A stretch of 64,000 nucleotides of DNA from Mycolicibacterium wolinskyi (GCF_002101965.1 NZ_LQQA01000030.1:1-64000), one strand, 5' to 3'. Shown: positions 17,803 to 27,456, counted from the first letter of the stretch. Notes: generated from the letters alone by a model not told the origin. Translations and numbers: made by a program.

Positions 17803-19095
17803 GTGGACATGCCAGAGCGTGATCTGTCGGTGGACTTCTACCGTGTGTCGGCGATCGGACTCGTCGTGGTTGGCCATTGGCTCGCGGCGTCGGCGACCTA
17901 TCGAGACGGCGAGTTCGGCATGCAGAACGTGCTCGAGGAGATGCCGTGGACCCAATGGCTGACGCTGGCCTTCCAGGTGATCCCGGCGTTCTTCCTGATG
18001 GCCGGATACGCAAGCTCGGTGTCATGGACGCGGCGGCAGGGTACCGGCTCGGCCCAGACCTGGTTGCGCTACCGGTTGTCGCGGACGCTGGGGCCGACCG
18101 GGGCCTACATCGCGATCGTGCTGGCCGTGGTCGTGGTTCTGCTGTTGGTCGGGGTGGACAGCGCGAAACTGGCTTTCGGCGGCTGGGCGGTCGCCTACCA
18201 CCTGTGGTTTCTGGTCACGTTCGTCCTGTTGGTCTTGGCGACTCCCTTGGCAGTGGCCGCGGACAGGCGGTGGGGTCTTGCCGTGCCCGCGGCTCTGGCG
18301 GTCGCCGTTGGTGTCATCGACGTGGCCTACATCGGCGGCGACGTGCCCTACGTCGGATACGTCAATTACGTGCTGGCCTGGGGCGCGGTATACCAACTCG
18401 GAATCGCTTGGCGCAGCGGACGGTTGGCGGGCCACCGGCCGTTGCTGCTGGCACTGGTCTCAGCGCTTCTTCTCGCGGTGCTTCTCATATGGGGTCCGTA
18501 CCCGGTCAGCATGATCGGGGTGCCGGGTGAGGAACTGCAGAACACCGGTCCGCCGTCGCTCGCGCTGATCGCGTTCGCCGCGGCCCAGGCCGGACTGCTG
18601 ATGGCTGTCGCGCCCGCCGTCAACCGGGTACTCACCGCTGCCCGCGCGCAGCGCCCGCTGACGGTGGCCAACAGCGCCGTGATGGGCCTGTACCTGTGGC
18701 ATATGGTCCCGGTCGTCATCGTGGCGCTGCTCGGCTATCCGACCGGTCTGATGCCTCAACCGCCGATCGGCTCGGGCGACTGGTGGCTTCTCCGGATCGT
18801 CTGGGTCTCGGCGATCTCGGTGGTGATGGTTGTGCTGATGGCGTTGTTGCGGTGGTTGAGAACATGGGTGGCCGCGCCGCTGCCCTCGGTCACGGTGTCA
18901 GTGCCCGAGGGGTGGGGGCTCGCGGGGTTGGTACTCGGGGCGTCGGTCACAGCGGCCGCAACCTTGATGTTCACGATCGGCGGGTTCGCCCCCGACGGAC
19001 GTTTTCCGCTGCCGGCCACGCTGTTGTTCGTCGCGGGCGCGGCTCTCGTCGCCCTCACTCCGCGCGCAAGCGACGCAACCATCGACCGGCGATGA
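17803..19095 (+). CDS. Acyltransferase family 3 membrane protein
   Basis: A ~430-residue protein with about ten membrane helices. The N-terminal signature RDLSVDFYRVSAIGLVVVGH contains the His expected at the active site of acyltransferase-3 (OafA/YrhL-like) proteins, and IPAFFLMAGYASSVSW is the usual second motif. These enzymes transfer acyl groups to extracytoplasmic glycans or lipids. The start may be GTG 17803 or ATG 17809 (a GGGGGTGG stretch overlaps both). The last 41 nt overlap the oppositely directed second acyltransferase. Confidence 0.83.
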   Translation: MDMPERDLSVDFYRVSAIGLVVVGHWLAASATYRDGEFGMQNVLEEMPWTQWLTLAFQVIPAFFLMAGYASSVSWTRRQGTGSAQTWLRYRLSRTLGPTGAYIAIVLAVVVVLLLVGVDSAKLAFGGWAVAYHLWFLVTFVLLVLATPLAVAADRRWGLAVPAALAVAVGVIDVAYIGGDVPYVGYVNYVLAWGAVYQLGIAWRSGRLAGHRPLLLALVSALLLAVLLIWGPYPVSMIGVPGEELQNTGPPSLALIAFAAAQAGLLMAVAPAVNRVLTAARAQRPLTVANSAVMGLYLWHMVPVVIVALLGYPTGLMPQPPIGSGDWWLLRIVWVSAISVVMVVLMALLRWLRTWVAAPLPSVTVSVPEGWGLAGLVLGASVTAAATLMFTIGGFAPDGRFPLPATLLFVAGAALVALTPRASDATIDRR

Positions 19096-20215
19096 GCCGA
19101 GCGCCCGCGAGCACCGCCAGGATGGCCGCGAGCACCAGGCCGGGGCCCACGATCCACACGGGTCTGCTGAGCCACCAGGCCGCCGTCGGCTCGCTGGACA
19201 GTGTGAATCCAGCCCGCTCGTACAGCCACAAGAACACCACGAGTGCGGTCATGTGCCAGGTGAACACGGGCATCGTCACGCCGTTCGCGGCCACCACCGC
19301 CCGCCACGGCCCGCGGTGCTGCAGCCAGGCGTTGAGCCTGGGCCGGGCCAGCATCACCAGCCCGAGCTGGAACGTAGCGAGCGCCGCGATGGGGGCCGTG
19401 GTCGGGAACATGTTGCTGGTGTCGTCGCCCTGCACCGCGACCATCGAGCGCGAATACGGCCCGAACGTCGTCAAGACGACCAGTCCGGCAAAGCCCGCCG
19501 CAGCCACTGCGGCGGCCATTGCCCGCCCGCCCCCGGGCAGCGTGCCGTCTCTCCAGAAATAGCCCAGTTGGTGGCAGAACAGCCACACACACGCCGAACC
19601 GACCAGACCCGGAACCGGCCCACCCCACCCGAGCCCCAGCCGAAGGACGTCGGCGGTGAGGACCGCCGCGGCCAGCAGGGCGGGAACCCGCCAGCCCCAG
19701 AGTCGGTGAAGGCGGGCCGTGAGCGGCACCGCGGCGACGACCGCGGCGTAGACCCCGATGAACCACAGCGGGACGAACACGACGATGCCCCACTCGAGCA
19801 CACCGCGGCGGCCGGTGGCCTGCACGATCAGGTCGAAGACCAACCAGACCGCGACAAAGGGCACGAGCGGCAACAGCAGTCGGCGCATACGTACGCCGAG
19901 GAAGCTCGCCGCGCCGCGTCCACCCCGCCTGACGGCCTCCCAACCCGCGAGGTTGGCGTAGCCACCGACGATGAAGAACACCGGCATCACCTGCAGCACC
20001 CACGTCAGGGCCCATTTGCCCGGTACATAGCCGATAGGGTTCGGCATCACGAGCGAGTAGTCGCCGTCCCAGTGGGTGATCGACAGCGACCAGTGCCACA
20101 GGACAACGACGCAGATGCTCGCTGCCCGCAGGAAGTCGACGACCCGATCGCGGCTCGGAGGTGTCGAGTCGACCAGGGCGTCCAGATCCGGCAGAGCGCT
20201 TCGTCGTTTGCCGAT
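19055..20215 (-). CDS. Acyltransferase family 3 membrane protein with apparent ATC start
   Basis: About 386 residues. The conserved family N-terminus RDRVVDFLRAASICVVVLWH lies upstream of the first in-frame ATG/GTG codons (20053 and 20050), so the real start must be between those and the ldh stop at 20228-20230, which is in the same frame. That interval contains no ATG, GTG or TTG. The best candidate is ATC at 20215, four nt after GGGAGG; CTG at 20194 is another. The remainder has GPYSRSMVAVQGD and MPVFTWHMTALVVF and about ten helices, like its neighbour on the other strand. The gene follows ldh after 12 nt and is probably translationally coupled to it. Confidence 0.72.
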   Translation of the reverse strand: MGKRRSALPDLDALVDSTPPSRDRVVDFLRAASICVVVLWHWSLSITHWDGDYSLVMPNPIGYVPGKWALTWVLQVMPVFFIVGGYANLAGWEAVRRGGRGAASFLGVRMRRLLLPLVPFVAVWLVFDLIVQATGRRGVLEWGIVVFVPLWFIGVYAAVVAAVPLTARLHRLWGWRVPALLAAAVLTADVLRLGLGWGGPVPGLVGSACVWLFCHQLGYFWRDGTLPGGGRAMAAAVAAAGFAGLVVLTTFGPYSRSMVAVQGDDTSNMFPTTAPIAALATFQLGLVMLARPRLNAWLQHRGPWRAVVAANGVTMPVFTWHMTALVVFLWLYERAGFTLSSEPTAAWWLSRPVWIVGPGLVLAAILAVLAGARLIAGRWLRRLRAE

Positions 20216-20227
20216 GTCGCCTCCCGA

Positions 20228-21190
20228 TTACAGGCCCAACGAATCCTGCGCCTGCTTCAGGGTCGCGGCGGACGCCTGCAGGCTCAGCAGTTCAGACACC
20301 GACAGCGGCACTTCGAGCACCCGGCCGGCACCCGAGGCGGTCACGACGGTCGGCAATGACAAGCACACATCGCTGATCTCGTACGCACCGTGCTGCACCG
20401 TCGACACCGGCAGCACACGGTGCTGGTCGCCGAGAACGGCCTCGACGATCCGGGCGGTCGACAGCCCGATGGCCAGGCTTGTGGCGCCCTTGCCCGCGAT
20501 GACCTCGTAGGCGGCGTTGACGACGCCCGCCGAGATCTCGTTGCGGGTCGTTTCGTCGAACACCAACGCGCCGTCGATGCGGAAACTGTCGGCGGGCCCC
20601 CCGCCGATCGACACACTCGACCAAAGTGAGATCTGCGAGTCGCCGTGCTCGCCGATGATGTACCCGTGCACGTTGGCCACGGCAAGGTCGGCGCGCTCGG
20701 CGATGAGATAGCGAAACCTGCTGGAGTCCAACACCGTTCCGGATCCGAAGACCCGACCCCCGTCGGCGCCGACCGACTGGGCGGCGGCGAAGGTGACGAC
20801 GTCGACCGGGTTGGTGACGAAGACGATGATCGCCCCGGGCGACTGTTCGAGCAGCTGAGGCGTCAACGATTGAGCCATCGCCACATTGGTGGTTGCCAAG
20901 TCCAACCGGGTTTGGCCCTCATCCTGTTTGGCGCCGGCGGTGACGATGACGATCGCCGAACCCGCCGTGACCGCGATGTCGTCGGAACCGATGATCGGGC
21001 AGTGCGGAACGAACTGGCTGCCGTGGTTGAGGTCGAGCAGTTCGGCGCGGACCTTCTTGGCGTTGATGTCGTAGAGCGCCAGCGATCCCGCTGACCCGCG
21101 GATCAGGCAGGCGTAGGCGATTGCCGTGCCGACGCTGCCCATCCCGACGATGCTGACCTTGTTCAGTAACTCCCTCGTTGCCCCCGTCAT
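20228..21190 (-). CDS. ldh: L-lactate dehydrogenase
   Basis: A 320-residue NAD-dependent lactate/malate dehydrogenase family enzyme. The N-terminal Rossmann motif is VSIVGMGSVGTAIA. The active-site loop has Gln in KQDEGQTRLDL, typical of lactate rather than malate dehydrogenase (Gln before the first catalytic Arg). TNPVDV binds NAD, the substrate-binding DSSRFR follows, and the catalytic His is in IIGEHGDSQI. It converts pyruvate and NADH to L-lactate. The start ATG at 21190 is clear. The acyltransferase follows closely on the same strand. Confidence 0.93.
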   Translation of the reverse strand: MTGATRELLNKVSIVGMGSVGTAIAYACLIRGSAGSLALYDINAKKVRAELLDLNHGSQFVPHCPIIGSDDIAVTAGSAIVIVTAGAKQDEGQTRLDLATTNVAMAQSLTPQLLEQSPGAIIVFVTNPVDVVTFAAAQSVGADGGRVFGSGTVLDSSRFRYLIAERADLAVANVHGYIIGEHGDSQISLWSSVSIGGGPADSFRIDGALVFDETTRNEISAGVVNAAYEVIAGKGATSLAIGLSTARIVEAVLGDQHRVLPVSTVQHGAYEISDVCLSLPTVVTASGAGRVLEVPLSVSELLSLQASAATLKQAQDSLGL

Positions 21191-21255
21191 ACCTCCATAG
21201 TCGACCTTGCAGCGTCACAGGGGACGGATCGGGCGAAAAAGGCGAAGAAAACCTG

Positions 21256-23049
21256 CTACCGAAGCGGCCAACACACCGGGATCACCACCATGGCGACCGC
21301 GAACCAGGCGGCCATGGTGACGATGCCGAGCGGCCAGTAATCGCCGAAGCGGTAGCCGCCCGGATTCAGCACGATCATGTTGGCGGGTGTGGCAATCGGC
21401 GTCAGTAACGATGCCGCGCCCGCAAGCGCCACCAGCATCAGCGTCGCCTGCACCGAGATGCCGCTTTCGGTTGCGGCCGCCACTGCGATCGGTATCACCA
21501 CCAACACCGTCGCGACGTTGGAGATGAACTGCCCGAGCACCGCGGTGATGACGAAGAGCACGGCGAGTAGCAGGTACGGGCTGCGGTCTCGCACCAGATC
21601 GACGATCGGCGCGGCGATCTCGTCTGCTGCCCCACTCGTCGTTATCGCCGTGGACAACGGGATCAGCGCACCGATGAGAATGATCGTCTGCCAGGGGATC
21701 GCGCGGTACACCTGCTGTGGCTGCACGACCCGCAACGCCACCATCGCCAGTGCGGCCAGCAACGCTGCGACGGCCGGCGGCACCACGCCCGATACGAGTA
21801 AACCGACCATGACCGCAAGTACAGCTAGTGCTCGCGGTGCCGAGCGGTCGAGCGCAACCGTCTGTCGCCGAACGTCTTCGGTCGAATCGACGATGAGGAC
21901 GCCAGAGCCGCTCAACCGTTCGATCGCGGGCCATGGGCCATGGACAAGAACGGTGTCGCCCTGTGCGAGTTCGACGATGCGGGTGCCCACGTCGGCGTTC
22001 ATCCGGTGCACCGACACCACGGTGAGCCCGTTCCAGGCGAACCCGGGAAACACCTTCTCGCCCAACCAGTTCGATCGGGGCGGGATCACGAGTTCGGCCA
22101 GCCCGGCGTCCCGGTCGATCAGTTTTCCGTGCCAGCGGCTCGCCACATTCTCGACCGAACACCCCGCGTGGGCCGCGAATGCAGTCACGGCGGGCTCGTC
22201 GCCTTCCACGACGATCACGTCGCCGACCGCCAGGCGGTGTCCGCCGTCGGCAGTGCTGCCGCCGCGGGTTTGGATTGCCACCACGGCCGGACCGTCGTTG
22301 CCGACAACGTCGTGCGCCGCCATACCGGCGGCTGTCGCTCCCTCCTCGACGGTCAGCCGGAACAGGAGGCGGTCCAGACCCCAATGCTCGACGATGCGCG
22401 GGAGGTAGTCACCGAAGTCGTTCGGGAGTGTCGTCGACTCCCGAACGGGCAGAAGGCGCCGCCCGAACAACACGGCCACCGCAATCGTCACCAGCACCAG
22501 CGGGACACCGACGAGTGCGAACTCGAAGTAACCGAAACCCGATTCACCACTGTCGCGCGAGGCGTCGTAGATCAGGACATTGACCGGACTGCCACCGAGG
22601 GTGAGCAGTGCGCCCGCACTGCAGCCAAAGGCCAATGGAATCAATACTTTCGACGGCGAGAGTCGACCATGGCGAGCCACCGCAACGGTGACCGGGACCA
22701 GCGCCGCCGCCGCCCCGTTCACCGTGATCACGGCGCTGATCACGGCACCGAGCCCCAGCACGGTGACTAATACCCGGGGATAAGTTCGCCCCGACAGCCG
22801 GGCCAGTATCTGGCTGACCCAGGCGGTCACCCCCGATGCCTCCAAGCCTTCGCTGACCACGAAGAGCGACGCGATGAAGACGATCACCGCATCACCGAAC
22901 CCGCCGAACAGCGTCCGCGTGTCGATCAGACCGGTGAAATACAGCAACAACGCGACGCCGATCGCCACCACCTCGACCGGAAGCCGATTCCAGATGAACA
23001 ACACGACGGCAACGCCGACGATGATCAGACTCAATGTTGCATCGGACAT
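21256..23049 (-). CDS. SLC13/DASS family anion transporter with TrkA-C domains
   Basis: A 597-residue polytopic transporter. Two membrane halves, about residues 1-200 and 400-597, flank two cytoplasmic TrkA-C/RCK_C-type domains (roughly 205-290 and 300-385; WLGEKVFPGFAWNGLTVVSV is typical of the second). The signature GGSPVNVLIYDASRDSG and the C-terminal SNVATVLVVIPIAVAAATES with TPIATPANMIVLNPGGY are the two repeat motifs (SNT-type) of sodium/carboxylate or sulfate transporters. Substrate could be dicarboxylate, sulfate or phosphate. It is divergent from the GH65 gene and ends 65 nt before ldh on the same strand. Confidence 0.85.
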   Translation of the reverse strand: MSDATLSLIIVGVAVVLFIWNRLPVEVVAIGVALLLYFTGLIDTRTLFGGFGDAVIVFIASLFVVSEGLEASGVTAWVSQILARLSGRTYPRVLVTVLGLGAVISAVITVNGAAAALVPVTVAVARHGRLSPSKVLIPLAFGCSAGALLTLGGSPVNVLIYDASRDSGESGFGYFEFALVGVPLVLVTIAVAVLFGRRLLPVRESTTLPNDFGDYLPRIVEHWGLDRLLFRLTVEEGATAAGMAAHDVVGNDGPAVVAIQTRGGSTADGGHRLAVGDVIVVEGDEPAVTAFAAHAGCSVENVASRWHGKLIDRDAGLAELVIPPRSNWLGEKVFPGFAWNGLTVVSVHRMNADVGTRIVELAQGDTVLVHGPWPAIERLSGSGVLIVDSTEDVRRQTVALDRSAPRALAVLAVMVGLLVSGVVPPAVAALLAALAMVALRVVQPQQVYRAIPWQTIILIGALIPLSTAITTSGAADEIAAPIVDLVRDRSPYLLLAVLFVITAVLGQFISNVATVLVVIPIAVAAATESGISVQATLMLVALAGAASLLTPIATPANMIVLNPGGYRFGDYWPLGIVTMAAWFAVAMVVIPVCWPLR

Positions 23050-23199
23050 TGCGGTTCGCGGCCCCCGGTGACCTTGGTGGCGATCAGTTCGGCGTGCTGT
23101 GGCCGATTATCCCGTCGGGTCGGCGAACCCGCCGGGATTTCTCGAGTCGCCAGGCAGGTATCAACAACAGAACAGGCCATCCGCCCGCCACTATTTGGC

Positions 23200-23211
23200 G
23201 ATAATGGCGCC
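23200..23211 (+). promoter_or_regulatory. -10 box giving a probable leaderless GH65 mRNA
   Basis: GATAAT at 23200-23205 is a near-consensus -10 hexamer. A start site 6-7 nt downstream would fall at the ATG at 23212, so the transcript would have no 5' UTR. No Shine-Dalgarno sequence precedes this ATG, which agrees with leaderless translation, common in mycobacteria. Confidence 0.5.
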
Positions 23212-25554
23212 ATGACGGACCATCCGGAATTTCAGATCGCCCCTTGGGAACTGCGGTGGTGCGGATTTGATCTTGACGCGTTGCCGGACATCGAATCTAT
23301 TTTCGCTCTTTCGAACGGTCACGTCGGCCTGCGTGGCAACCTCGACGAGGGAGAGCCGGTCGGAACGCCGGGAACGTACTTGAACGGGGTTTACGAACAC
23401 CACGAATTGCCCTATGCCGAAGGCGGATACGGCTATCCGGAGGACGGCCAGACCATCGTCAACGTGACCGACGGCAAGACCATTCAGCTGTTCGTCCAGG
23501 ACGCGCCGATGGACATGCGCTACGGCCGAGTGATCGAACACGAACATGTCCTGGATTTCCGCACCGGAACACTGCGTCGCAACACCGTGTGGTCGTCGCA
23601 GACCGGACGGTGTGTGCGAATTCGATCGGAACGCTTTGTCTCGTTCACCCAACGTGCCGTTGCCGCCATTCGCTACGAGGTCGAACCGCTGGACTCCAGT
23701 CTGGATTTGGTGGTGCAGTCCGACCTGCTGGCCAATGAGGAGGTGGCCGCTCCCGGAAGCGATCCGCGGCTCGCGGCGGCGCTGGATCACCCACTCGTCG
23801 CGGACTTCGCTGTGGCGAAAGGTAATTCGGCAGTGCTGGTGCACCAGACGAGAAATTCCGGACTTCGGGTCGCGGCGGGCATGGATCACCAGATCGACGA
23901 CGGGCCGGGAACTGTCTGCGACATTCAGGCCGAACATGACCTGGCGCGCTTGACCATCGCCGCCGACCTCGCCAAGGGTGAGGTGCTGAGGCTGACGAAG
24001 TTCATCGCATACGGATGGTCGAGCAGACGCTCGACGCCGGCGCTACGGGCGCAGGTGGATGCCGCACTGGCACAGGCAAAGCAGTCCGGCTGGGACAGTC
24101 TGTTGGCACGGCAACGCGACTACCTCGACGCGTTCTGGTCGCACGCCGACATCGAGATCGAAGGGGATCCTGAACTCCAGCAGGCGATTCGTTTCGCACT
24201 CTTCCAGGTGCTTCAGGCCGGGGCCCGCGGCGAGAGCCGCCCCATATCGGCCAAGGGCCTCACCGGAACCGGATACGGCGGGCACGCATTCTGGGATACC
24301 GAGATCTTCGTCTTGCCCGTGCTCACCCACACCATGCCGGAGGCGGCGGCCGCCGCTCTGCGCTGGCGGCACTCCACCCTGCCGAGAGCCAAACGGCGGG
24401 CTCGGGAACTCGGCCATGACGGAGCGATGTTCGCGTGGCGGACGATCAACGGCGACGAATGCTCCGGTTACTGGCCGGCCGGCACCGCGGCGGTTCACGT
24501 GTCGGCGGACATCGCCTACGCCACAGCGCAGTACGTCGCGGCAACCGGAGACCGGCAATTCGAGGACGACTGCGGGCTCGAGCTGCTGGTGGAAACCGCA
24601 CGCCTGTGGGTGCGCCTCGGTCATCACGATTCCACCGGGCTCTTCCGCATCGACGGTGTCACCGGCCCGGACGAATACACCGCACTCGTCGACAACAATC
24701 TGTTCACCAACTTGATGGCGCAGACCAATCTGACCGAGGCCGCCGACGCCTGCGAGCGGCGTCCGGAGGTGGCTCAGCAGCTCGGCGTGACTGCCGAAGA
24801 GGCCGAGAGATGGCGCGCCGCCGCATCGCACATGGTGGTGCCGTACAACGCCGACTTGCAGGTGCACGAGCAGTCGGAGAGCTTCACCCGATTGGCCCAC
24901 TGGGATTTCGCCGCCATGACGCCTGCCGACTATCCACTGCTGTTGAACTACCCGTATTTCGAGCTGTATCGCACCCAAGTGGTCAAGCAGTCCGATCTGA
25001 CCCTGGCGATGCACTTGAGAGGTGACGCATTCACCGCGGACGAGAAGGCCCGCAATTTCGCATACTACGAAGCGTTGACGGTTCGGGACTCATCGCTGTC
25101 GGCGTGTACGCAAGGCGTACTGGCTGCCGAAGTCGGCCACCTGCAACTCGCCTACGACTACCTCGCCGAGACCGCGTTCATCGATTTGCACAACTTGCAT
25201 GACAACGTGTCCAGCGGTCTGCACATCGCCGCGCTCGCAGGCACCTGGACCGTGTGCGTGGCGGGTTTCGGCGGGATGCGTCATCGGGGCAGCGAACTGG
25301 CCTTCGCGCCTGCGCTTCCCGATGCGCTGAGCCGGCTGAAGTTCAGAATCCTGTGGCGCGACAGCTGCTTGGAGGTGGATGTGACCGCCGATGAGACCAC
25401 GTATCGCCGCGAAGTGGGCGATCCGATTCCGATCACACACCATGGCCGGCCGGTCACGCTCGACGCGGATCCCGTCACGTTGCCGAATCCGAAGCCGGCC
25501 CCGGTGGGCAAGATCGAGTTCCCGGAGCATCGCGCGCCCTACCGCAGAGCCTGA
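23212..25554 (+). CDS. GH65 disaccharide phosphorylase/glycosidase
   Basis: A 780-residue glycoside hydrolase family 65 protein, the size of maltose, trehalose and kojibiose phosphorylases and of M. tuberculosis Rv3401. Order: N-terminal beta-sandwich with FALSNGHVGLRGNLDEGEP, a helical linker, an (alpha/alpha)6 barrel with GHAFWDTEIFVLP, and a small C-terminal beta-sheet. The general acid is the Glu in TGPDEYT (Glu488). Most members cleave an alpha-glucosyl disaccharide with phosphate, giving beta-glucose 1-phosphate. No beta-phosphoglucomutase is adjacent, but the phosphate transporter Pit is. ATG 23212 is preferred to the in-frame upstream starts because the family homology begins there. 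Confidence 0.88.
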   Translation: MTDHPEFQIAPWELRWCGFDLDALPDIESIFALSNGHVGLRGNLDEGEPVGTPGTYLNGVYEHHELPYAEGGYGYPEDGQTIVNVTDGKTIQLFVQDAPMDMRYGRVIEHEHVLDFRTGTLRRNTVWSSQTGRCVRIRSERFVSFTQRAVAAIRYEVEPLDSSLDLVVQSDLLANEEVAAPGSDPRLAAALDHPLVADFAVAKGNSAVLVHQTRNSGLRVAAGMDHQIDDGPGTVCDIQAEHDLARLTIAADLAKGEVLRLTKFIAYGWSSRRSTPALRAQVDAALAQAKQSGWDSLLARQRDYLDAFWSHADIEIEGDPELQQAIRFALFQVLQAGARGESRPISAKGLTGTGYGGHAFWDTEIFVLPVLTHTMPEAAAAALRWRHSTLPRAKRRARELGHDGAMFAWRTINGDECSGYWPAGTAAVHVSADIAYATAQYVAATGDRQFEDDCGLELLVETARLWVRLGHHDSTGLFRIDGVTGPDEYTALVDNNLFTNLMAQTNLTEAADACERRPEVAQQLGVTAEEAERWRAAASHMVVPYNADLQVHEQSESFTRLAHWDFAAMTPADYPLLLNYPYFELYRTQVVKQSDLTLAMHLRGDAFTADEKARNFAYYEALTVRDSSLSACTQGVLAAEVGHLQLAYDYLAETAFIDLHNLHDNVSSGLHIAALAGTWTVCVAGFGGMRHRGSELAFAPALPDALSRLKFRILWRDSCLEVDVTADETTYRREVGDPIPITHHGRPVTLDADPVTLPNPKPAPVGKIEFPEHRAPYRRA

Positions 25555-25580
25555 TCTTCGGAGTTGGCGGCGCGGTCGCC

Positions 25581-25859
25581 CTAGTGCGATTTCGCGCCCA
25601 GGATGTGCCAGCCGGTGTGGTGGCCGATGAAGTCACGGGCGATGAACACCACGCCCACGACCACGACGGCGAGCACGAGCGCGACGAGCACCCAGCTGAC
25701 GCCGATCAACACGCGATTGCGTGGCGATCCCGAGGGTGAGCCCGCGCCGATGGCGTTGAGGCGGACACCCGCGGCGAATACGGCGGGCACCGCGGCGCCG
25801 ACGAGAAGGCCGAACAGCAAGATCTTGGCGACCGCGGCGAGGTTGATCCAGGCATTCAT
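25581..25859 (-). CDS. Small membrane protein downstream of pit
   Basis: A 92-residue protein with two hydrophobic helices, about residues 7-33 and 50-72, joined by a polar loop (GAGSPSGSPRNR). The short C-terminus carries HHTGWHILGAKSH. It has no recognised domain. It is 16 nt after the pit stop codon on the same strand, so it probably belongs to the same transcript and may be an accessory to the phosphate transporter. Confidence 0.7.
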   Translation of the reverse strand: MNAWINLAAVAKILLFGLLVGAAVPAVFAAGVRLNAIGAGSPSGSPRNRVLIGVSWVLVALVLAVVVVGVVFIARDFIGHHTGWHILGAKSH

Positions 25860-25875
25860 GGTGGTTCTCCCGTTC

Positions 25876-27030
25876 CTACACGCGGTCCATGGCAGTGCCC
25901 GCGCCGGCGGTGAGGCTGCCTTGCCATTCGTCGTTGACGTTGGTGTGGTCGATCGGTGGTTTGCGTGACTTGAGCCAGATCGGCACTGCCGCCCCGAGAA
26001 GCAGCACGAAGCCGGTGACGGTGCCGGCGAAGCCGCCGATGCCGTGCACGACGAAATAGGTGAGGGCTCCGACGAGGCCCGCGGCGGGCAGCGTGATCAG
26101 CCAGGCGGTGACCATGCTGCGGGCGACTCCCCAGCGAACCTCGGCGCCGCGGCCGACGCCGCTGCCGAGGATCGAACCGGTGGCGACGTGCGTGGTCGAC
26201 AGTGAGTACCCGAAGCTGCTGGAAAGCAGAATGATTGCGGCGGACGAGCATTCGGCGGCCATGCCCTGCGGCGCCTCGGTGTCGACCAGGCCTTTGCCCA
26301 GAGTGCGGATGACGCGCCAACCGCCCGAGTACGTGCCGAGCGCGATCGCGACGGCACACGCCACGACGACCCAGAAGGGCGGCATGGTGTCGGACGAGCT
26401 TGCGGCGCCGTAGGAGATCAGTGCCAGAAAGATCACGCCCATTGTCTTCTGGGCGTCGTTGGTGCCGTGTGCGAGGGAGATCAGCGATGCCGATCCGATC
26501 TGGCCGTACCGGAATCCGGTCTCGGTACGGGCGCCGGGGATGCCGCGCACCATGCGGTAGACGAGCCAGCTACCGAGTCCCGCGACCAGTCCGGCGATGA
26601 GCGGGGCCAGCACGGCAGGCACGATCACCGTCGATACCACGCCCTGCCAGATCACGCCGTGGCCGCCCGCCGCGGCGAGCATCGCGCCGATGATCCCGCC
26701 GATCAGCGCGTGCGATGAGCTTGACGGGATGCCGAGGAGCCAGGTCAGCAGGTTCCACGTGATGCCGCCGACGAGTCCGGCGAATACCAGCTCCAGCGTG
26801 ACGAGGTTGGCGTCGACGAGGCCTTTCGCGATCGTGGCCGCCACCGCGGTGGAGAGGAACGCGCCCACCAGGTTGAGCACCGCCGACAACGCGACCGCCG
26901 TCCGCGGCTTGAGTGCACCGCTCGCGATCGACGTCGCCATGGCGTTGCCGGTGTCATGGAACCCGTTCGTGAAGTCGAACACGAGCGCGGTGATGACGAC
27001 GATACAAAGCAGGAGAAACTGGACATCCAC
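25876..27030 (-). CDS. pitA: Inorganic phosphate transporter, PiT family
   Basis: A 384-residue PiT-family transporter with about ten helices. The two duplicated PiT signatures are visible: FDFTNGFHDTGNAMATSIAS near the N-terminus and SLISLAHGTNDAQKTMGVIF in the second half. Also present is the GIPSSSSHALIGGIIGA helix. It is a low-affinity proton-driven importer of phosphate, probably as a metal-phosphate complex. GTG 27030 (start MDVQFLLLCIVV) fits the family better than the TTG six bases upstream at 27036. It is followed by a small membrane protein gene. Confidence 0.9.
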   Translation of the reverse strand: MDVQFLLLCIVVITALVFDFTNGFHDTGNAMATSIASGALKPRTAVALSAVLNLVGAFLSTAVAATIAKGLVDANLVTLELVFAGLVGGITWNLLTWLLGIPSSSSHALIGGIIGAMLAAAGGHGVIWQGVVSTVIVPAVLAPLIAGLVAGLGSWLVYRMVRGIPGARTETGFRYGQIGSASLISLAHGTNDAQKTMGVIFLALISYGAASSSDTMPPFWVVVACAVAIALGTYSGGWRVIRTLGKGLVDTEAPQGMAAECSSAAIILLSSSFGYSLSTTHVATGSILGSGVGRGAEVRWGVARSMVTAWLITLPAAGLVGALTYFVVHGIGGFAGTVTGFVLLLGAAVPIWLKSRKPPIDHTNVNDEWQGSLTAGAGTAMDRV

Positions 27031-27456
27031 GGGCAATTAGTATGACTTTTAACACTACGAGAACCTAATTAACTCGGTGCGTTCTTCGTCACGTCTCGTG
27101 GATGGATGCCGTGCGGGCGTTCCAGCGGAAGGCGGACCGTGAGGTGCTTTCCGCGGCAATGTTCGCCAATTCCGGTAGGGCCCACGGCCATCCGTGAATT
27201 TCGCTGTGCTGCACGGTATCCGGCAGCTCATCGCGTGGGGTGACCCCCAGCGGGACGAATGGGGTTAGCAAAGGCCGAGGGCGCCTCGTGGTGCCCGGTG
27301 TCGTGTCACAACGTGCCGCACTCGCCACGCTGGCGAATGGCACGCCCAACCCTCAAAGGCATTGCAATATTGAAGGTTTTCTTTGGATCTTGTGAAAGCT
27401 CTGTGCCTCCACTTTCTCAAGGAGCGCTCAATGGGGCGGTGTGTCAGCATGAGTCG
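27031..27456. other. Intergenic region between pit and the cutinase
   Basis: About 420 nt with no supported protein gene. Bases 27037-27075 are AT-rich for this genome and should hold the pit promoter on the minus strand. AAGGAG at 27419-27424 lies before the cutinase. The ATG best spaced from it (27431) is not in the cutinase frame and opens a 12-codon reading frame. No convincing RNA structure was seen. Confidence 0.5.

Noticed and set aside
18756..20099. 447-codon minus-strand frame
   Set aside because: Out of frame with the acyltransferase at 19055-20215, with shadow composition.
27089..27349. 86-codon minus-strand frame in the pit-cutinase gap
   Set aside because: No ribosome site, family or codon bias; only mentioned as intergenic.
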